A DNA stretch of 64,000 bases from Azophilus sp965214305 (lineage in GTDB: Bacteria; Pseudomonadota; Gammaproteobacteria; Pseudomonadales; Azotimanducaceae), in the NCBI GenBank assembly GCA_965214305.1, contig OZ243949.1:2356001-2420000 (forward strand), read 5' to 3'. The notes beneath the pieces were generated by a model. That model saw nothing but the letters and a program-made list of their open reading frames with translations, was not told where the DNA came from and searched no databases. Below are positions 1 to 7,304 of this stretch, piece by piece (within the stretch, counting starts at the first letter, position 1; the number at the start of each line of letters is the position of its first letter). The position numbers and the translations under genes are program-made.

Positions 1-28
1 TCTCACCAGCTTCCTGCTGCGGACGCGG

Positions 29-34
29 ATTATA
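29..34 (-). promoter_or_regulatory. Possible -10 box of a leftward gene outside the window
   Basis: On the minus strand these bases read TATAAT, and the flanking sequence has no supported gene up to base 216. No good -35 hexamer is seen at 16-18 bases, so this is only a candidate. In related genomes the divergent neighbour here is often smpB, which would lie off the left edge; that is inference. Confidence 0.25.
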
Positions 35-216
35 GCCGCTTGTCGCCTTTGCGGCCTTTGCGCCAAAATTCGGTTAGTGTCGCAGTTTGAATTTTTCGAC
101 CGCGGGATGCCGCAGTTGGCGCAGTCTCCAAAGCCAAATCAATGCAAACTGATACACGACCAAAACTCGCGCAAGGAGTGCGCACAAGATTGATCCAACC
201 GGGAAGAGGAAAGGTA

Positions 217-1605
217 ATGGCGACCAACACGGAATCGCGGCACGGCATGTGGTCGAGCCGCTGGCTATTTATTCTGGCGGCCGCCGGGTCCGCGGTGGGG
301 CTTGGCAATATCTGGAAGTTTCCCTATGTCGCGGGCGAGAACGGCGGCGGTGCGTTCGTTTTGGTGTACCTGATTTGTGTGGCGCTGGTGGGTGTGCCGA
401 TCATGCTCGCCGAGGTGCTCATTGGCCGGGAGGGGCGCCGCAGCCCGATCAACACGATGCGCTTTCTAACCCAGCAGCATCACAGGAACCCGAGATGGGC
501 TTTCTTTGGTTGGATGGGTGTACTGGCCGGTTTTCTAATCCTCTCCTACTACGCGGTGATCGCGGGTTGGGCGCTCCATTACATCTTGCGCATGGCCGAC
601 GGTACTTTCGTCGGCATCTCCGCCGAGCACGCCAGCCAGGCGTTCAACGATCTTTTGGCAAACCCTTGGCAGATGCTGTTTTGGCACACGGTGTTCATGG
701 CGGTGACTGTTTTCATTATCGGCCGCGGCGTGATTCGCGGCTTGGAGACCGCCATCCGCTGGATCATGCCGTTGTTGTTTGTGTTGCTGTTTGTGCTATT
801 GGGCTATGGCGTTACCAGCGGCGGTTTCGCCCAGAGCCTGGAATTCATGTTCCACTTCGACTGGCGGGCGGTGACCGGCGAGGCGTTCCTGATTGCGATG
901 GGCCAAGCGTTCTTCTCCCTGAGCCTTGGCATGGGCGTCATCATGGTCTACGGGGCCTATGTGCCGAGTTCGGCTTCCATCACCGGTACGGTAATTACCA
1001 TTGCCGCCCTCGATACCATTGTGGCGGTGGCGGCGGGGCTCGCGATCTTCCCCATTGTATTCGCCAACGGTTTGGAGCCGGGGCAGGGGCCGGGGCTGAT
1101 GTTTGTCACCATTCCGCTGGCGTTTGGGCAGTTGCCCCTAGGTATGCTGTTCGGGACCATTTTCTTTTTGCTGGTGAGCTTTGCGGCCATTACGTCGGCG
1201 ATTTCCATTGCGGAACCCGCGCTGGCGTACCTGGTTGAGCAGTACAACGCCAAACGCTCGCGGGTAGCCATCAGCTTCGGCGCTTGCTGCTGGTTGCTCG
1301 GCATCGGCACGGTGCTTTCGTTCAACGAGTGGTCGGATTTTTATGTGGTGGGGGAACTGACGATATTCGCCTTCGTCGATTATCTGTCGCAAAACATCAT
1401 GCTGCCGCTCGGCGGATTCTTTATCGCGCTGTTCGCGGTTTATGTGTTGCCGAAGGAGGTGGTGCAAAGCCAACTGCGTTTGGGCGGCAAGGCACAGGAA
1501 CTCACTTGGCGGACACTGGGCGGGGTTGTGGCGCCCTTGGGGGTGTTGACGGTGTTTTTGGTGACGATTATCGGGTTCGATACGATCCGCGGCTGGTTTT
1601 CCTGA
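217..1605 (+). CDS. Sodium-dependent transporter, neurotransmitter:sodium symporter (SNF) family
   Basis: Predicted inner-membrane carrier that uses the sodium gradient to import an amino acid or a similar small solute; the substrate cannot be read from sequence. The 462-residue product is hydrophobic almost throughout, with about eleven or twelve membrane segments. The first segment carries GSAVGLGNIWKFPY followed by ENGGGAF, the partly unwound helix that binds Na+ and substrate in the LeuT fold. The ATG at 217 is preferred to an in-frame ATG at 142 because a purine-rich GAAGAGGAAAGG lies directly before it and the family begins close to this helix. rnfH follows on the same strand, a pairing seen in other Gammaproteobacteria. 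The stop codon is followed at once by CTAGGCTCCTAG, which resembles the ends of the dispersed repeats in this window. Confidence 0.9.
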   Translation: MATNTESRHGMWSSRWLFILAAAGSAVGLGNIWKFPYVAGENGGGAFVLVYLICVALVGVPIMLAEVLIGREGRRSPINTMRFLTQQHHRNPRWAFFGWMGVLAGFLILSYYAVIAGWALHYILRMADGTFVGISAEHASQAFNDLLANPWQMLFWHTVFMAVTVFIIGRGVIRGLETAIRWIMPLLFVLLFVLLGYGVTSGGFAQSLEFMFHFDWRAVTGEAFLIAMGQAFFSLSLGMGVIMVYGAYVPSSASITGTVITIAALDTIVAVAAGLAIFPIVFANGLEPGQGPGLMFVTIPLAFGQLPLGMLFGTIFFLLVSFAAITSAISIAEPALAYLVEQYNAKRSRVAISFGACCWLLGIGTVLSFNEWSDFYVVGELTIFAFVDYLSQNIMLPLGGFFIALFAVYVLPKEVVQSQLRLGGKAQELTWRTLGGVVAPLGVLTVFLVTIIGFDTIRGWFS

Positions 1606-1656
1606 CTAGGCTCCTAGCGGCTCATGGCTGGGCGGCGAGCGCCAACGATAGAGACA

Positions 1657-1920
1657 ATGCGGGTTGAAATCGCTTACGGCACCGCCGACGGTCAGGCTCT
1701 GGTTGGCTTGGAGGTCGAAGACGGCGCAACAGTTTCCGATGTACTGCAAGCAGCCGGGCATATTCCCCCATTTTGCCATCTCCCCTTGGCGATGATGCCC
1801 GTTGGCGTGTTCGGTCAACCGGTTGGCCGAGACGCCGTTCTGAAAGCGGGTGATCGAGTGGAACTGTACCGGCCGTTAGTGATGGATCCAAAGGAAGCGC
1901 GGCGGCTCAGGGCGGGATAA
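1657..1920 (+). CDS. rnfH: RnfH family protein (ubiquitin-like beta-grasp fold)
   Basis: Small 87-residue protein of the RnfH/RatB family, a beta-grasp fold of uncertain cellular role. The C-terminal half (GVFGQPVGRDAVLKAGD, then ELYRPLVMDPKEARR) is the family's signature. The ATG at 1657 begins the conserved MRVEIAYG strand; an in-frame ATG at 1624 would add eleven residues that do not resemble the family. It sits just upstream of convergent bamE, as in many gammaproteobacterial genomes, but the usual neighbour ratA is not in the visible sequence. Biochemical function remains unassigned for the family, so only the family call is firm. Confidence 0.88.
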   Translation: MRVEIAYGTADGQALVGLEVEDGATVSDVLQAAGHIPPFCHLPLAMMPVGVFGQPVGRDAVLKAGDRVELYRPLVMDPKEARRLRAG

Positions 1921-1940
1921 CGAATCATGTCAATCACTTT

Positions 1941-1967
1941 CCACCGCGGAAATTGTTCCTGCGGTGG
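1941..1967. other. Hairpin downstream of rnfH
   Basis: CCACCGCGGAA is followed by a four-base loop and its complement with one bulged T, giving about eleven base pairs. There is no run of T after it on either strand, so it is not a canonical Rho-independent terminator. It may stabilise or process the end of the transporter-rnfH transcript. Confidence 0.4.
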
Positions 1968-2192
1968 GCGCGGGCCATGAACGAAGTAATTCGGGGTTTG
2001 GACGCGCCGGAGGATGATGAAGAGTCCGGCGAAAGGCTGACCCATTAACTGACACGTGCACCGGCGCGGGCAGCGACGCCAGTGTTTGATGGGCGCGGCA
2101 CACTGAAGATCAATCATTTAGTGCGAATGGAAGTCAAACCGGTTAACTTCCAAAAATCTGTATACAGTTTGGTCTGCGGCAGAGGGTCGGAT

Positions 2193-2468
2193 ATGAGGTT
2201 TTGGGTGTTGATTGCCATGCTGATGGCCGGATGCTCCGGTGATTTTTGGGAGGAGTCGGCGGAGCGTTACCGGAAGGCGAGGGCCTGCGAAGACGCTTGC
2301 GGCCACAGTGCCTGCACGACGCATTGTTGGCAAATTCGCGGGGTCTACGACAAGGACGATGCCACCGCCACCGCCGCCCAAAATCTGAAACAACAATGCC
2401 TCGCCACCTGCGCCGCCGCATTCGAGGAGTGCAAGCGCCGGGACAGACCTACCGCCTGCCAGCCATAA
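2193..2468 (+). CDS. Small cysteine-rich putative lipoprotein
   Basis: Unrecognised 91-residue protein. The N-terminus MRFWVLIAMLMAGC looks like a lipoprotein signal with the lipidated cysteine at residue 14 (M-A-G-C at -3 to +1), so a membrane-anchored periplasmic location is likely. The mature part has eight more cysteines: C32-x3-C36, C41-x3-C45, C69-x3-C73, C80 and C89, with a charged stretch between the two groups, consistent with a helical hairpin held by disulfides. The frame is open further upstream, but the ATG at 2193 is the one that gives a signal peptide. It converges on bamE. No function is proposed; it could be a lineage-specific envelope protein. Confidence 0.55.
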   Translation: MRFWVLIAMLMAGCSGDFWEESAERYRKARACEDACGHSACTTHCWQIRGVYDKDDATATAAQNLKQQCLATCAAAFEECKRRDRPTACQP

Positions 2469-2490
2469 AAAACACCAGCCGTTGGGCTGG
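2467..2490 (-). terminator. Rho-independent terminator for bamE
   Basis: Read on the minus strand, CCAGCC-CAAC-GGCTGG is followed by TGTTTTTT, a short stem with a T run. It lies about 130 bases beyond the bamE stop and overlaps the 3' end of the convergent lipoprotein gene. Confidence 0.5.
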
Positions 2491-2619
2491 CGCTCCGCTT
2501 GCCCGTTTGAGGGCGCGGAACACAACGTGCATGTTTCGATACAGGTGCCACTGAGCGCGACGATTCATCCCCGCATTGGCGCGGAACCTATCTAGCCCGG
2601 CCATCCCTTCTTAATCAGG

Positions 2620-3060
2620 TTAATTGCCGTCTTTGGTGGTTTGTTCGGGTGCCGTCCCTTCCACAGCTTGCTCCGCTTCCTCGGGCTGCTCGTCGCTTGG
2701 CACATAGTCGCCGGTGAAGTAGCTGAGCTTGTCTGCCTCGAAGTACAGGCTAATCCGCTTCTCGTCGTCTAAAATGTCCGGTATATCAAGGGTATAAATG
2801 TAATCCCAACGATCGCGGTCGAAGGTGTTGCGCACCACGGGTTCGCCCATGATGAAGGCTACTTGGGCGCGGGTCATGCCGGGTTTCAGGGAATCGATCA
2901 TATCTTGAGTGATGACGTTGCCCTGCTGCACCGTCACCCGGTGTACCCTGGGCATTTTGAATTTAGGCATCTTGAGTTGCGGCATTTTCGGCATGGACAT
3001 TGAGCATCCGGCCAACAGCACGGCGGCGGCAAGAATGGTGGTTGCGGCGTACAGCCTCAT
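2620..3060 (-). CDS. bamE: Outer membrane protein assembly factor BamE (SmpA/OmlA)
   Basis: Lipoprotein subunit of the BAM complex, which inserts beta-barrel proteins into the outer membrane. The 146-residue product begins with a type II signal ending in LLAGC (Cys19). It continues with a Met/Pro/Lys repeat (KMPQLKMPKFKMP), then the SmpA/OmlA domain: VTQQ-like strand, GNVITQDMIDSLKPGMTRAQV, FIMGEPV and the FDRDRWDYIYTL core. The C-terminal tail is acidic and Gln-rich. Related genomes have the same convergent rnfH-bamE arrangement. In many of them fur is divergent from bamE, but here the upstream neighbour is a dispersed repeat and then hrcA. Confidence 0.93.
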   Translation of the reverse strand: MRLYAATTILAAAVLLAGCSMSMPKMPQLKMPKFKMPRVHRVTVQQGNVITQDMIDSLKPGMTRAQVAFIMGEPVVRNTFDRDRWDYIYTLDIPDILDDEKRISLYFEADKLSYFTGDYVPSDEQPEEAEQAVEGTAPEQTTKDGN

Positions 3061-3172
3061 TGGGACGACTCCCTAGGTTCAACGGGGAATGGTAGCCGCT
3101 TCGCCTCGGGGCGGCAAAGCCCCCATTGCGCCACAAGCCCAAAGCTCGGTTACGAGCCGCGAACTCCTAGGG

Positions 3173-3342
3173 CTAGGCGCCTGCTTCCCAGGAAGTCGCG
3201 AGAGCGAAGAGCCGCTATCACCGTCCCTTCGATTGGTGGTCGATTGAGGCGAATATCAAGCCCTATGCAACGAAATCGAACGGGCGACGGGGCGGATGAG
3301 AGCGGCTTTGCAGCCGCGCACTTCGAAGGCAGGGGTTTCTAG
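3173..3342. repeat. Dispersed palindromic repeat, copy A
   Basis: About 170 bp, beginning and ending in CTAG. The left half (GGAAGTCGCGAGAGCG, then GCCGCTATC and GATTGAGGCGAATATC) is the approximate reverse complement of the right half (CAACGAAATCGA, then GGATGAGAGCGG and TTTGCAGCCGCG), so the element can fold into one long hairpin. It lies between the 3' end of hrcA and bamE. Its right-hand CTAG provides the TAG stop of hrcA. It is the most diverged of the full-length copies. Confidence 0.8.
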
Positions 3343-4373
3343 GGGTGTTGCAGCGCCTTGCCGAGCATCCGCGCCGTCATGTCCACCACCGGGATAACGC
3401 GCTGATACGCCATGCGCGTCGGCCCGACAACACCGAGTACGCCGGCGATTTGCCCATTCACCGTATAGGAGGAAGTGACCAGACTCAGTTCATCGAGAAT
3501 CCGGTAGCCTGACTCCTCGCCGATGTAAAGTTGGATGCCCCGGGAGTTTAGGCTTTGGTCGAGCAGGTGCAGGATGCTGCCCTTGCGTGAGAATGTCTCG
3601 AAAAGGCTTCTAACCGTTTCCGTGTCTTCGCTGAGATCCAGGAATTTGGACTCGCCGGAGACAACAAAGCTTCTTTCTTCGGGTTCGTCGGGTTCGAAGG
3701 CTTGGCTGGCCAGGTCGAGCGTGGCTTGCATGAGGCGATTCATGCGGTCCTTGTCGCGCTGCATGCTGTTGATGAGTTCCTGCCGGATTTCCACCAGCGA
3801 CAGCCCGCCGAACTCGCGGTTTAGGTAGTTGGATGCCTGTAGGAGTTCGCCATCGCCGTAGTCCCGCTGCACATGAATGACACGGTTCTGCACCTCGCGG
3901 TCATTGTAGACCAGAATCACCAGTACGCGGTCGCCTTCCAGGTTCAGAAATTCCACATGGCGCAATGCCTGCCCTTCGCGGCTTGGCAGCGTCACGATTC
4001 CCGTCATTTCTGTAATTAGGGCGAGCAGGCGCGAGGCCGACTCCACCAGCTTTGATGGCGGCATATCGGCATTGAGCCGGGATTCAAGGTTGTGGATGCC
4101 GGTCTCGTTGATCGGTTCAACCGACAGCAAGCTTTCGACGAAGAATCGCAACCCTTGGCTCGTGGGTATTTTGCCGGCGGATGTGTGCGGTGATTTGACC
4201 AAGCCCTGATCTTCCAAGCGGGCCATGATGTTGCGCACGGTCGCTGCGCTGACGCGCACATTGGGACGTTCGGCCAGCGCTTTCGAGGCGACCGGCTTGC
4301 CATCGTCGATATAACATTCCACCAACAACTTGAAGAGTTGTTCAGCGCGGTCGTCTACCGATTCTGTTGCCAT
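3339..4373 (-). CDS. hrcA: Heat-inducible transcription repressor HrcA
   Basis: Repressor of class I heat-shock genes that normally binds CIRCE operators (TTAGCACTC-N9-GAGTGCTAA) and is kept active by GroEL. The 344-residue protein has an N-terminal winged helix with KALAERPNVRVSAATVRNIM and LEDQGLVKSPHTSAGKIPT, then the GAF-like dimerisation region and the C-terminal IGEESGYRIL and GVLGVVGPTRMAYQRVIP blocks. The ATG at 4373 is preferred to a TTG at 4391 because it puts the start at the usual distance from the helix. The stop codon lies in the terminal CTAG of repeat A. Divergent recN lies 104 bases away; nadK, commonly between the two, is absent. No complete CIRCE operator was found in this window. 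Confidence 0.95.
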   Translation of the reverse strand: MATESVDDRAEQLFKLLVECYIDDGKPVASKALAERPNVRVSAATVRNIMARLEDQGLVKSPHTSAGKIPTSQGLRFFVESLLSVEPINETGIHNLESRLNADMPPSKLVESASRLLALITEMTGIVTLPSREGQALRHVEFLNLEGDRVLVILVYNDREVQNRVIHVQRDYGDGELLQASNYLNREFGGLSLVEIRQELINSMQRDKDRMNRLMQATLDLASQAFEPDEPEERSFVVSGESKFLDLSEDTETVRSLFETFSRKGSILHLLDQSLNSRGIQLYIGEESGYRILDELSLVTSSYTVNGQIAGVLGVVGPTRMAYQRVIPVVDMTARMLGKALQHP

Positions 4374-4477
4374 GTTGCTGCTTTGGGGCAATTGCGGTGC
4401 TTTGGAGTACTATGGGATTTTCCCCTGATCGTCAAGGTTGGCGGTGGGTAGGCCGTCGTGATTGGAAAATTTAGCCC

Positions 4478-6118
4478 GTGCTTAAGCAGATCACCATTGC
4501 GAATTTCGCGCTTGTCGGTGCCCTTGATGTTGCCTTTTCCCGTGGTCTAACGGTCGTAACCGGGGAGTCGGGCGCGGGCAAATCCGTTTTTCTGAATGCT
4601 TTGGCATTGGTGCTCGGCGAGCGGGCCGGGCCGGGATTGATCCGGCCGGGGGCGCAACGGGCGGAGGTTAACGCGGAATTTGACGTCGAGGGGCGGGAGT
4701 CGGTGCTTGAGATTCTGCACAGCCATGAACTCGGCGATCCGGAACAACCCCACCGCTGCTTGCTGCGGCGCCTCATCACGCGGGAGGGGCGCTCCCGAGC
4801 CTTTATCAATGGCACGCCCGTCAATTTGAACCGATTGCGCTCGCTCGCGGGCGATTTGGTTGACATTCACAGCCAAGACGAGAACCAAAGGCTGGTGCAA
4901 AAAGACGTACAACTTGGGCTGCTTGATGCGTACGGCGTAGACGCCGGCGCTCGGCACCTGATGGTCCAGACCTACCGGGATTGGCAACGTACTGAGCGGG
5001 CGGCGCGACGGTTGCAAACGGAACTCACCGATGTCGAAAACCGCGCCGAGTTGCTGCGCTACCAACTCGCCGAATTGGACGGCCTGAATCTTGTTGCGGG
5101 TGATTTCGAGGCGCTTGCTACCGAGCACCGCCGCCTTGCCCAGGCGCAACAGATCCAGGCAACGGTAATGGGTGCCGTTGAGGGGTTGTCGGCCTTGGAT
5201 ACGTTGCGCCGCATCCAGGGCGACCTGGGCGATATTGACGACATCCATCCTGCTTTGGAGCACGCCAGGGAGTCGCTGACCGGGGCGCTCGAACTCGGCG
5301 ATGATGCCCTGCGCGACCTGCGCGCCTACTTTGATGCTCTGGAATTAAATCCCGAACAACTCGCGGAGTTTGAAGAGCGCCTCAATCTCATACAGGAACT
5401 GGCGCGCAAGCATCGCGTGCCTCCACAGAACTTCGCCAACCACGCCGAGGGTCTAAAGACGGAGTTGGCAACGCTGTGCGCCTCCCGGGATGAATGCGAT
5501 AGCCTGCGGGAACAAGCCGCTCGGCATCGCGACGCATTTGAGCGGGCCGCCAAAGCAGTGGGAAACCAGCGCCGGGTCGCTGCCCGGGGTTTTGCCGATG
5601 CGGTGAGTGCCTGTATGGACACTTTGGGCATCAAGGGTGGGCGCTTGACGGTGCAATTCGACGCCGCCGATTCGGAACAGGGTTTGGAAACGGTGGAGTT
5701 CTTGGTCGCGGCCAATCCGAACTATGCTCCCGGCGGTTTGAAGCATGTGGCGTCGGGCGGCGAACGGGCGCGCATTAGTCTGGCTATCGAGATGGTCGCG
5801 GCGGAACGTGCCCGCTTGCCTTGCCTGGTGCTCGACGAGGCGGATGTGGGTGTGGGCGGGCCAACAGCCGATGTGATTGGTCGCCTGCTGCGCCGCTTGG
5901 GCCACCACACCCAGGTGATTTGTGTGACCCATGCGCCCCAGGTGGCGGTGCTTGGTGATGCGCATCTGTTGGTCAAAAAAGATGCCGATCAGGAGATTTC
6001 CATTCAATGCCTCAGCGATGAGGCTCGCATCGACGAGTTGGCGCGTATGCTGGCTGGCGCGGGCGTTACGGAAAAATCACGGGCCTATGCCCGAACGCTT
6101 CTTGAGGAAGCGGGCTAA
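4478..6118 (+). CDS. recN: DNA repair protein RecN
   Basis: SMC-like ATPase that acts in double-strand break repair by recombination. The 546-residue protein has an N-terminal Walker A motif GESGAGKS (residues 29-36), long central helical arms, and a C-terminal head with the ABC signature SGGERARISLA and Walker B LVLDEADVGVGG, followed by a conserved ICVTHAPQVA. Length is normal for the family. The start is GTG, immediately before the conserved LKQITIANFALV. It is divergent from hrcA. No LexA-type CTG-N10-CAG box was recognised in the short upstream region, so SOS control cannot be claimed. Repeat B begins 42 bases after its stop. Confidence 0.95.
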   Translation: MLKQITIANFALVGALDVAFSRGLTVVTGESGAGKSVFLNALALVLGERAGPGLIRPGAQRAEVNAEFDVEGRESVLEILHSHELGDPEQPHRCLLRRLITREGRSRAFINGTPVNLNRLRSLAGDLVDIHSQDENQRLVQKDVQLGLLDAYGVDAGARHLMVQTYRDWQRTERAARRLQTELTDVENRAELLRYQLAELDGLNLVAGDFEALATEHRRLAQAQQIQATVMGAVEGLSALDTLRRIQGDLGDIDDIHPALEHARESLTGALELGDDALRDLRAYFDALELNPEQLAEFEERLNLIQELARKHRVPPQNFANHAEGLKTELATLCASRDECDSLREQAARHRDAFERAAKAVGNQRRVAARGFADAVSACMDTLGIKGGRLTVQFDAADSEQGLETVEFLVAANPNYAPGGLKHVASGGERARISLAIEMVAAERARLPCLVLDEADVGVGGPTADVIGRLLRRLGHHTQVICVTHAPQVAVLGDAHLLVKKDADQEISIQCLSDEARIDELARMLAGAGVTEKSRAYARTLLEEAG

Positions 6119-6159
6119 GAGCCCAGGGTTGAATCTGCCTCCGGCGTTCCCATATTGGC

Positions 6160-6326
6160 CTAGGAGCCTGCGCCGTAGGAAGTCGCGAAAGCGAAAAGCC
6201 GCTATCGCCGTCCCGTCGGCCGGTCGATTGAGGCGAATATCATGCCATATTCAACGAAATCGAGCGGCCGAGGGGGCGGATGAGAGCGGATTTGCAGCCG
6301 CGAATTCCTGGGGCGCAGGCTCCTAG
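6160..6326. repeat. Dispersed palindromic repeat, copy B
   Basis: A 167 bp element with perfect 15 bp terminal inverted repeats: CTAGGAGCCTGCGCC at the left and its exact complement at the right. The interior continues as a near-perfect palindrome whose apex lies around the CATGCC near the middle. It fills most of the recN-grpE gap. It is identical to copy E over about 148 bases, differing only in the right-hand end. No open reading frame for a transposase fits inside, so the element is non-autonomous. Confidence 0.88.
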
Positions 6327-6417
6327 CAGGATTGCTTGTGTTTGGTTCCCCGAAACCCGGAACCCTTTCCGTGTTGGGATTGCTTTAACCCTTTGGCATG
6401 ACAAGGAACTTGGAATC

Positions 6418-7089
6418 ATGATGAATGAATCCCCCAAGCCGGCGACAGACGGCGGCGGCGAACAGGGCGCCGAGGCCGCTGGCCTTGACGAAACGAACGA
6501 GGCTTGTGGCCAGGACGCAGCAACGGATACCGCGGACGCCAGTGAATTGGCAGACCTTGAAGCGGAACCCCAGGCCGCCGAAGACGCCGAGCCCGATTCC
6601 ACCGAGGACCTGTTGGCATCCCTTGAAGCGGCTCGCGAAGAGGTTGAGAAGTTGCGTGACGCCGCTCTGCGTGCCCAAGCGGAGGTGGATAACGTCCGCC
6701 GCCGCGCCGCGCGCGATGTTGAAAATGCGCACCGCTTTGCGCTCGAAAAATTTGCCGCTGATCTTTTGTCGGTGGCGGATAGTTTGGAGAAGGCGGTGGA
6801 AAGCGCCGCTACCGCGGTGGATGCGGCGGCAGTGGGCGAAGGGGTGCAACTCTCGCTGAAGTTGTTTCTCGACACCTTGGGCAAGCATGGCATCGATCAG
6901 CTCGATCCGCACGGCGAGCCCTTTGATCCCTCTCAACAGGAAGCCCTGGCGGTTGTCGCCAATGCGGACTCCGAACCCAATTCGGTTATGGAAGTGGTGC
7001 GCAAAGGCTATCTGCTAAACGGCCGCGTGGTTCGTGCCGCCCAGGTGATTGTCAGCAAAATGCCCCCCGACAGCACCGGACAGGAGTAA
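6418..7089 (+). CDS. grpE: Nucleotide exchange factor GrpE
   Basis: Co-chaperone that releases ADP from DnaK. The 223-residue protein starts with a long acidic, Ala-rich, probably disordered stretch (to about residue 60). A coiled coil (LLASLEAAREEVEKLRDAAL) and the conserved VDNVRRRAARDVENAH and FALEKFAADLLSVADSLE segments follow, and the beta domain ends VLRKGYLLNGR-like (VVRKGYLLNGRVVRAAQV). The first of two adjacent ATGs (6418) is chosen because AAGGA lies ten bases upstream. It is followed by dnaK and dnaJ in the usual heat-shock order, but a 215-base gap with its own promoter separates it from dnaK. Confidence 0.95.
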   Translation: MMNESPKPATDGGGEQGAEAAGLDETNEACGQDAATDTADASELADLEAEPQAAEDAEPDSTEDLLASLEAAREEVEKLRDAALRAQAEVDNVRRRAARDVENAHRFALEKFAADLLSVADSLEKAVESAATAVDAAAVGEGVQLSLKLFLDTLGKHGIDQLDPHGEPFDPSQQEALAVVANADSEPNSVMEVVRKGYLLNGRVVRAAQVIVSKMPPDSTGQE

Positions 7090-7141
7090 GCCTCATCCCG
7101 TTGATGCCCAGGAGTGCTGACGCACGAGGCATGACCAAAGA

Positions 7142-7210
7142 TGCTAACCCGGCCTATTCATCACTCTTGCCAACCTCGCCACCTCCATTCATGGATAGGC
7201 CGGGCTAAGC
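7142..7210. repeat. Inverted pair of short GATAGGC-GGGCTA repeats before dnaK
   Basis: GCTAACCCGGCCTATTCAT (7143-7161) and ATGGATAGGCCGGGCTAAGC (7191-7210) are near-complementary and could form a stem of about eighteen pairs around a 29-base loop. Each arm also resembles the short degenerate repeat seen at 10417, 20667, 42679, 46882 and 50587. The pair lies between grpE and the dnaK promoter and could act as a 3' end or processing structure for grpE mRNA. Confidence 0.5.
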
Positions 7211-7224
7211 AGGGGGCGGGTGCG

Positions 7225-7250
7225 TTGAAAAACGCCCAATGCGCCCCCAT
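7225..7250 (+). promoter_or_regulatory. Sigma-32 (RpoH) type heat-shock promoter of dnaK
   Basis: TTGAAA (7225-7230) and CCCCAT (7245-7250) are separated by 14 bases, matching the RpoH consensus of a TTGAAA -35 and CCCCAT -10 with a short spacer. It is placed about 45 bases before the dnaK ribosome-binding site, as expected for a dnaK-dnaJ transcript that is induced separately from grpE. Confidence 0.7.
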
Positions 7251-7304
7251 GAACGAGGATTAGCCGGCAGGGCGCAAGCCAGCCTAATTTTTGGAGACTT
7301 AAAA

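Noticed and set aside
6280..6417. Upstream extension of grpE into repeat B
   Set aside because: The frame is open, but the added residues come from the mobile repeat and a good ribosome-binding site supports the ATG at 6418.
7112..7120. GAGTGCTGA after grpE as a CIRCE operator
   Set aside because: Only one half-site resembles CIRCE; the bases nine upstream do not match TTAGCACTC.
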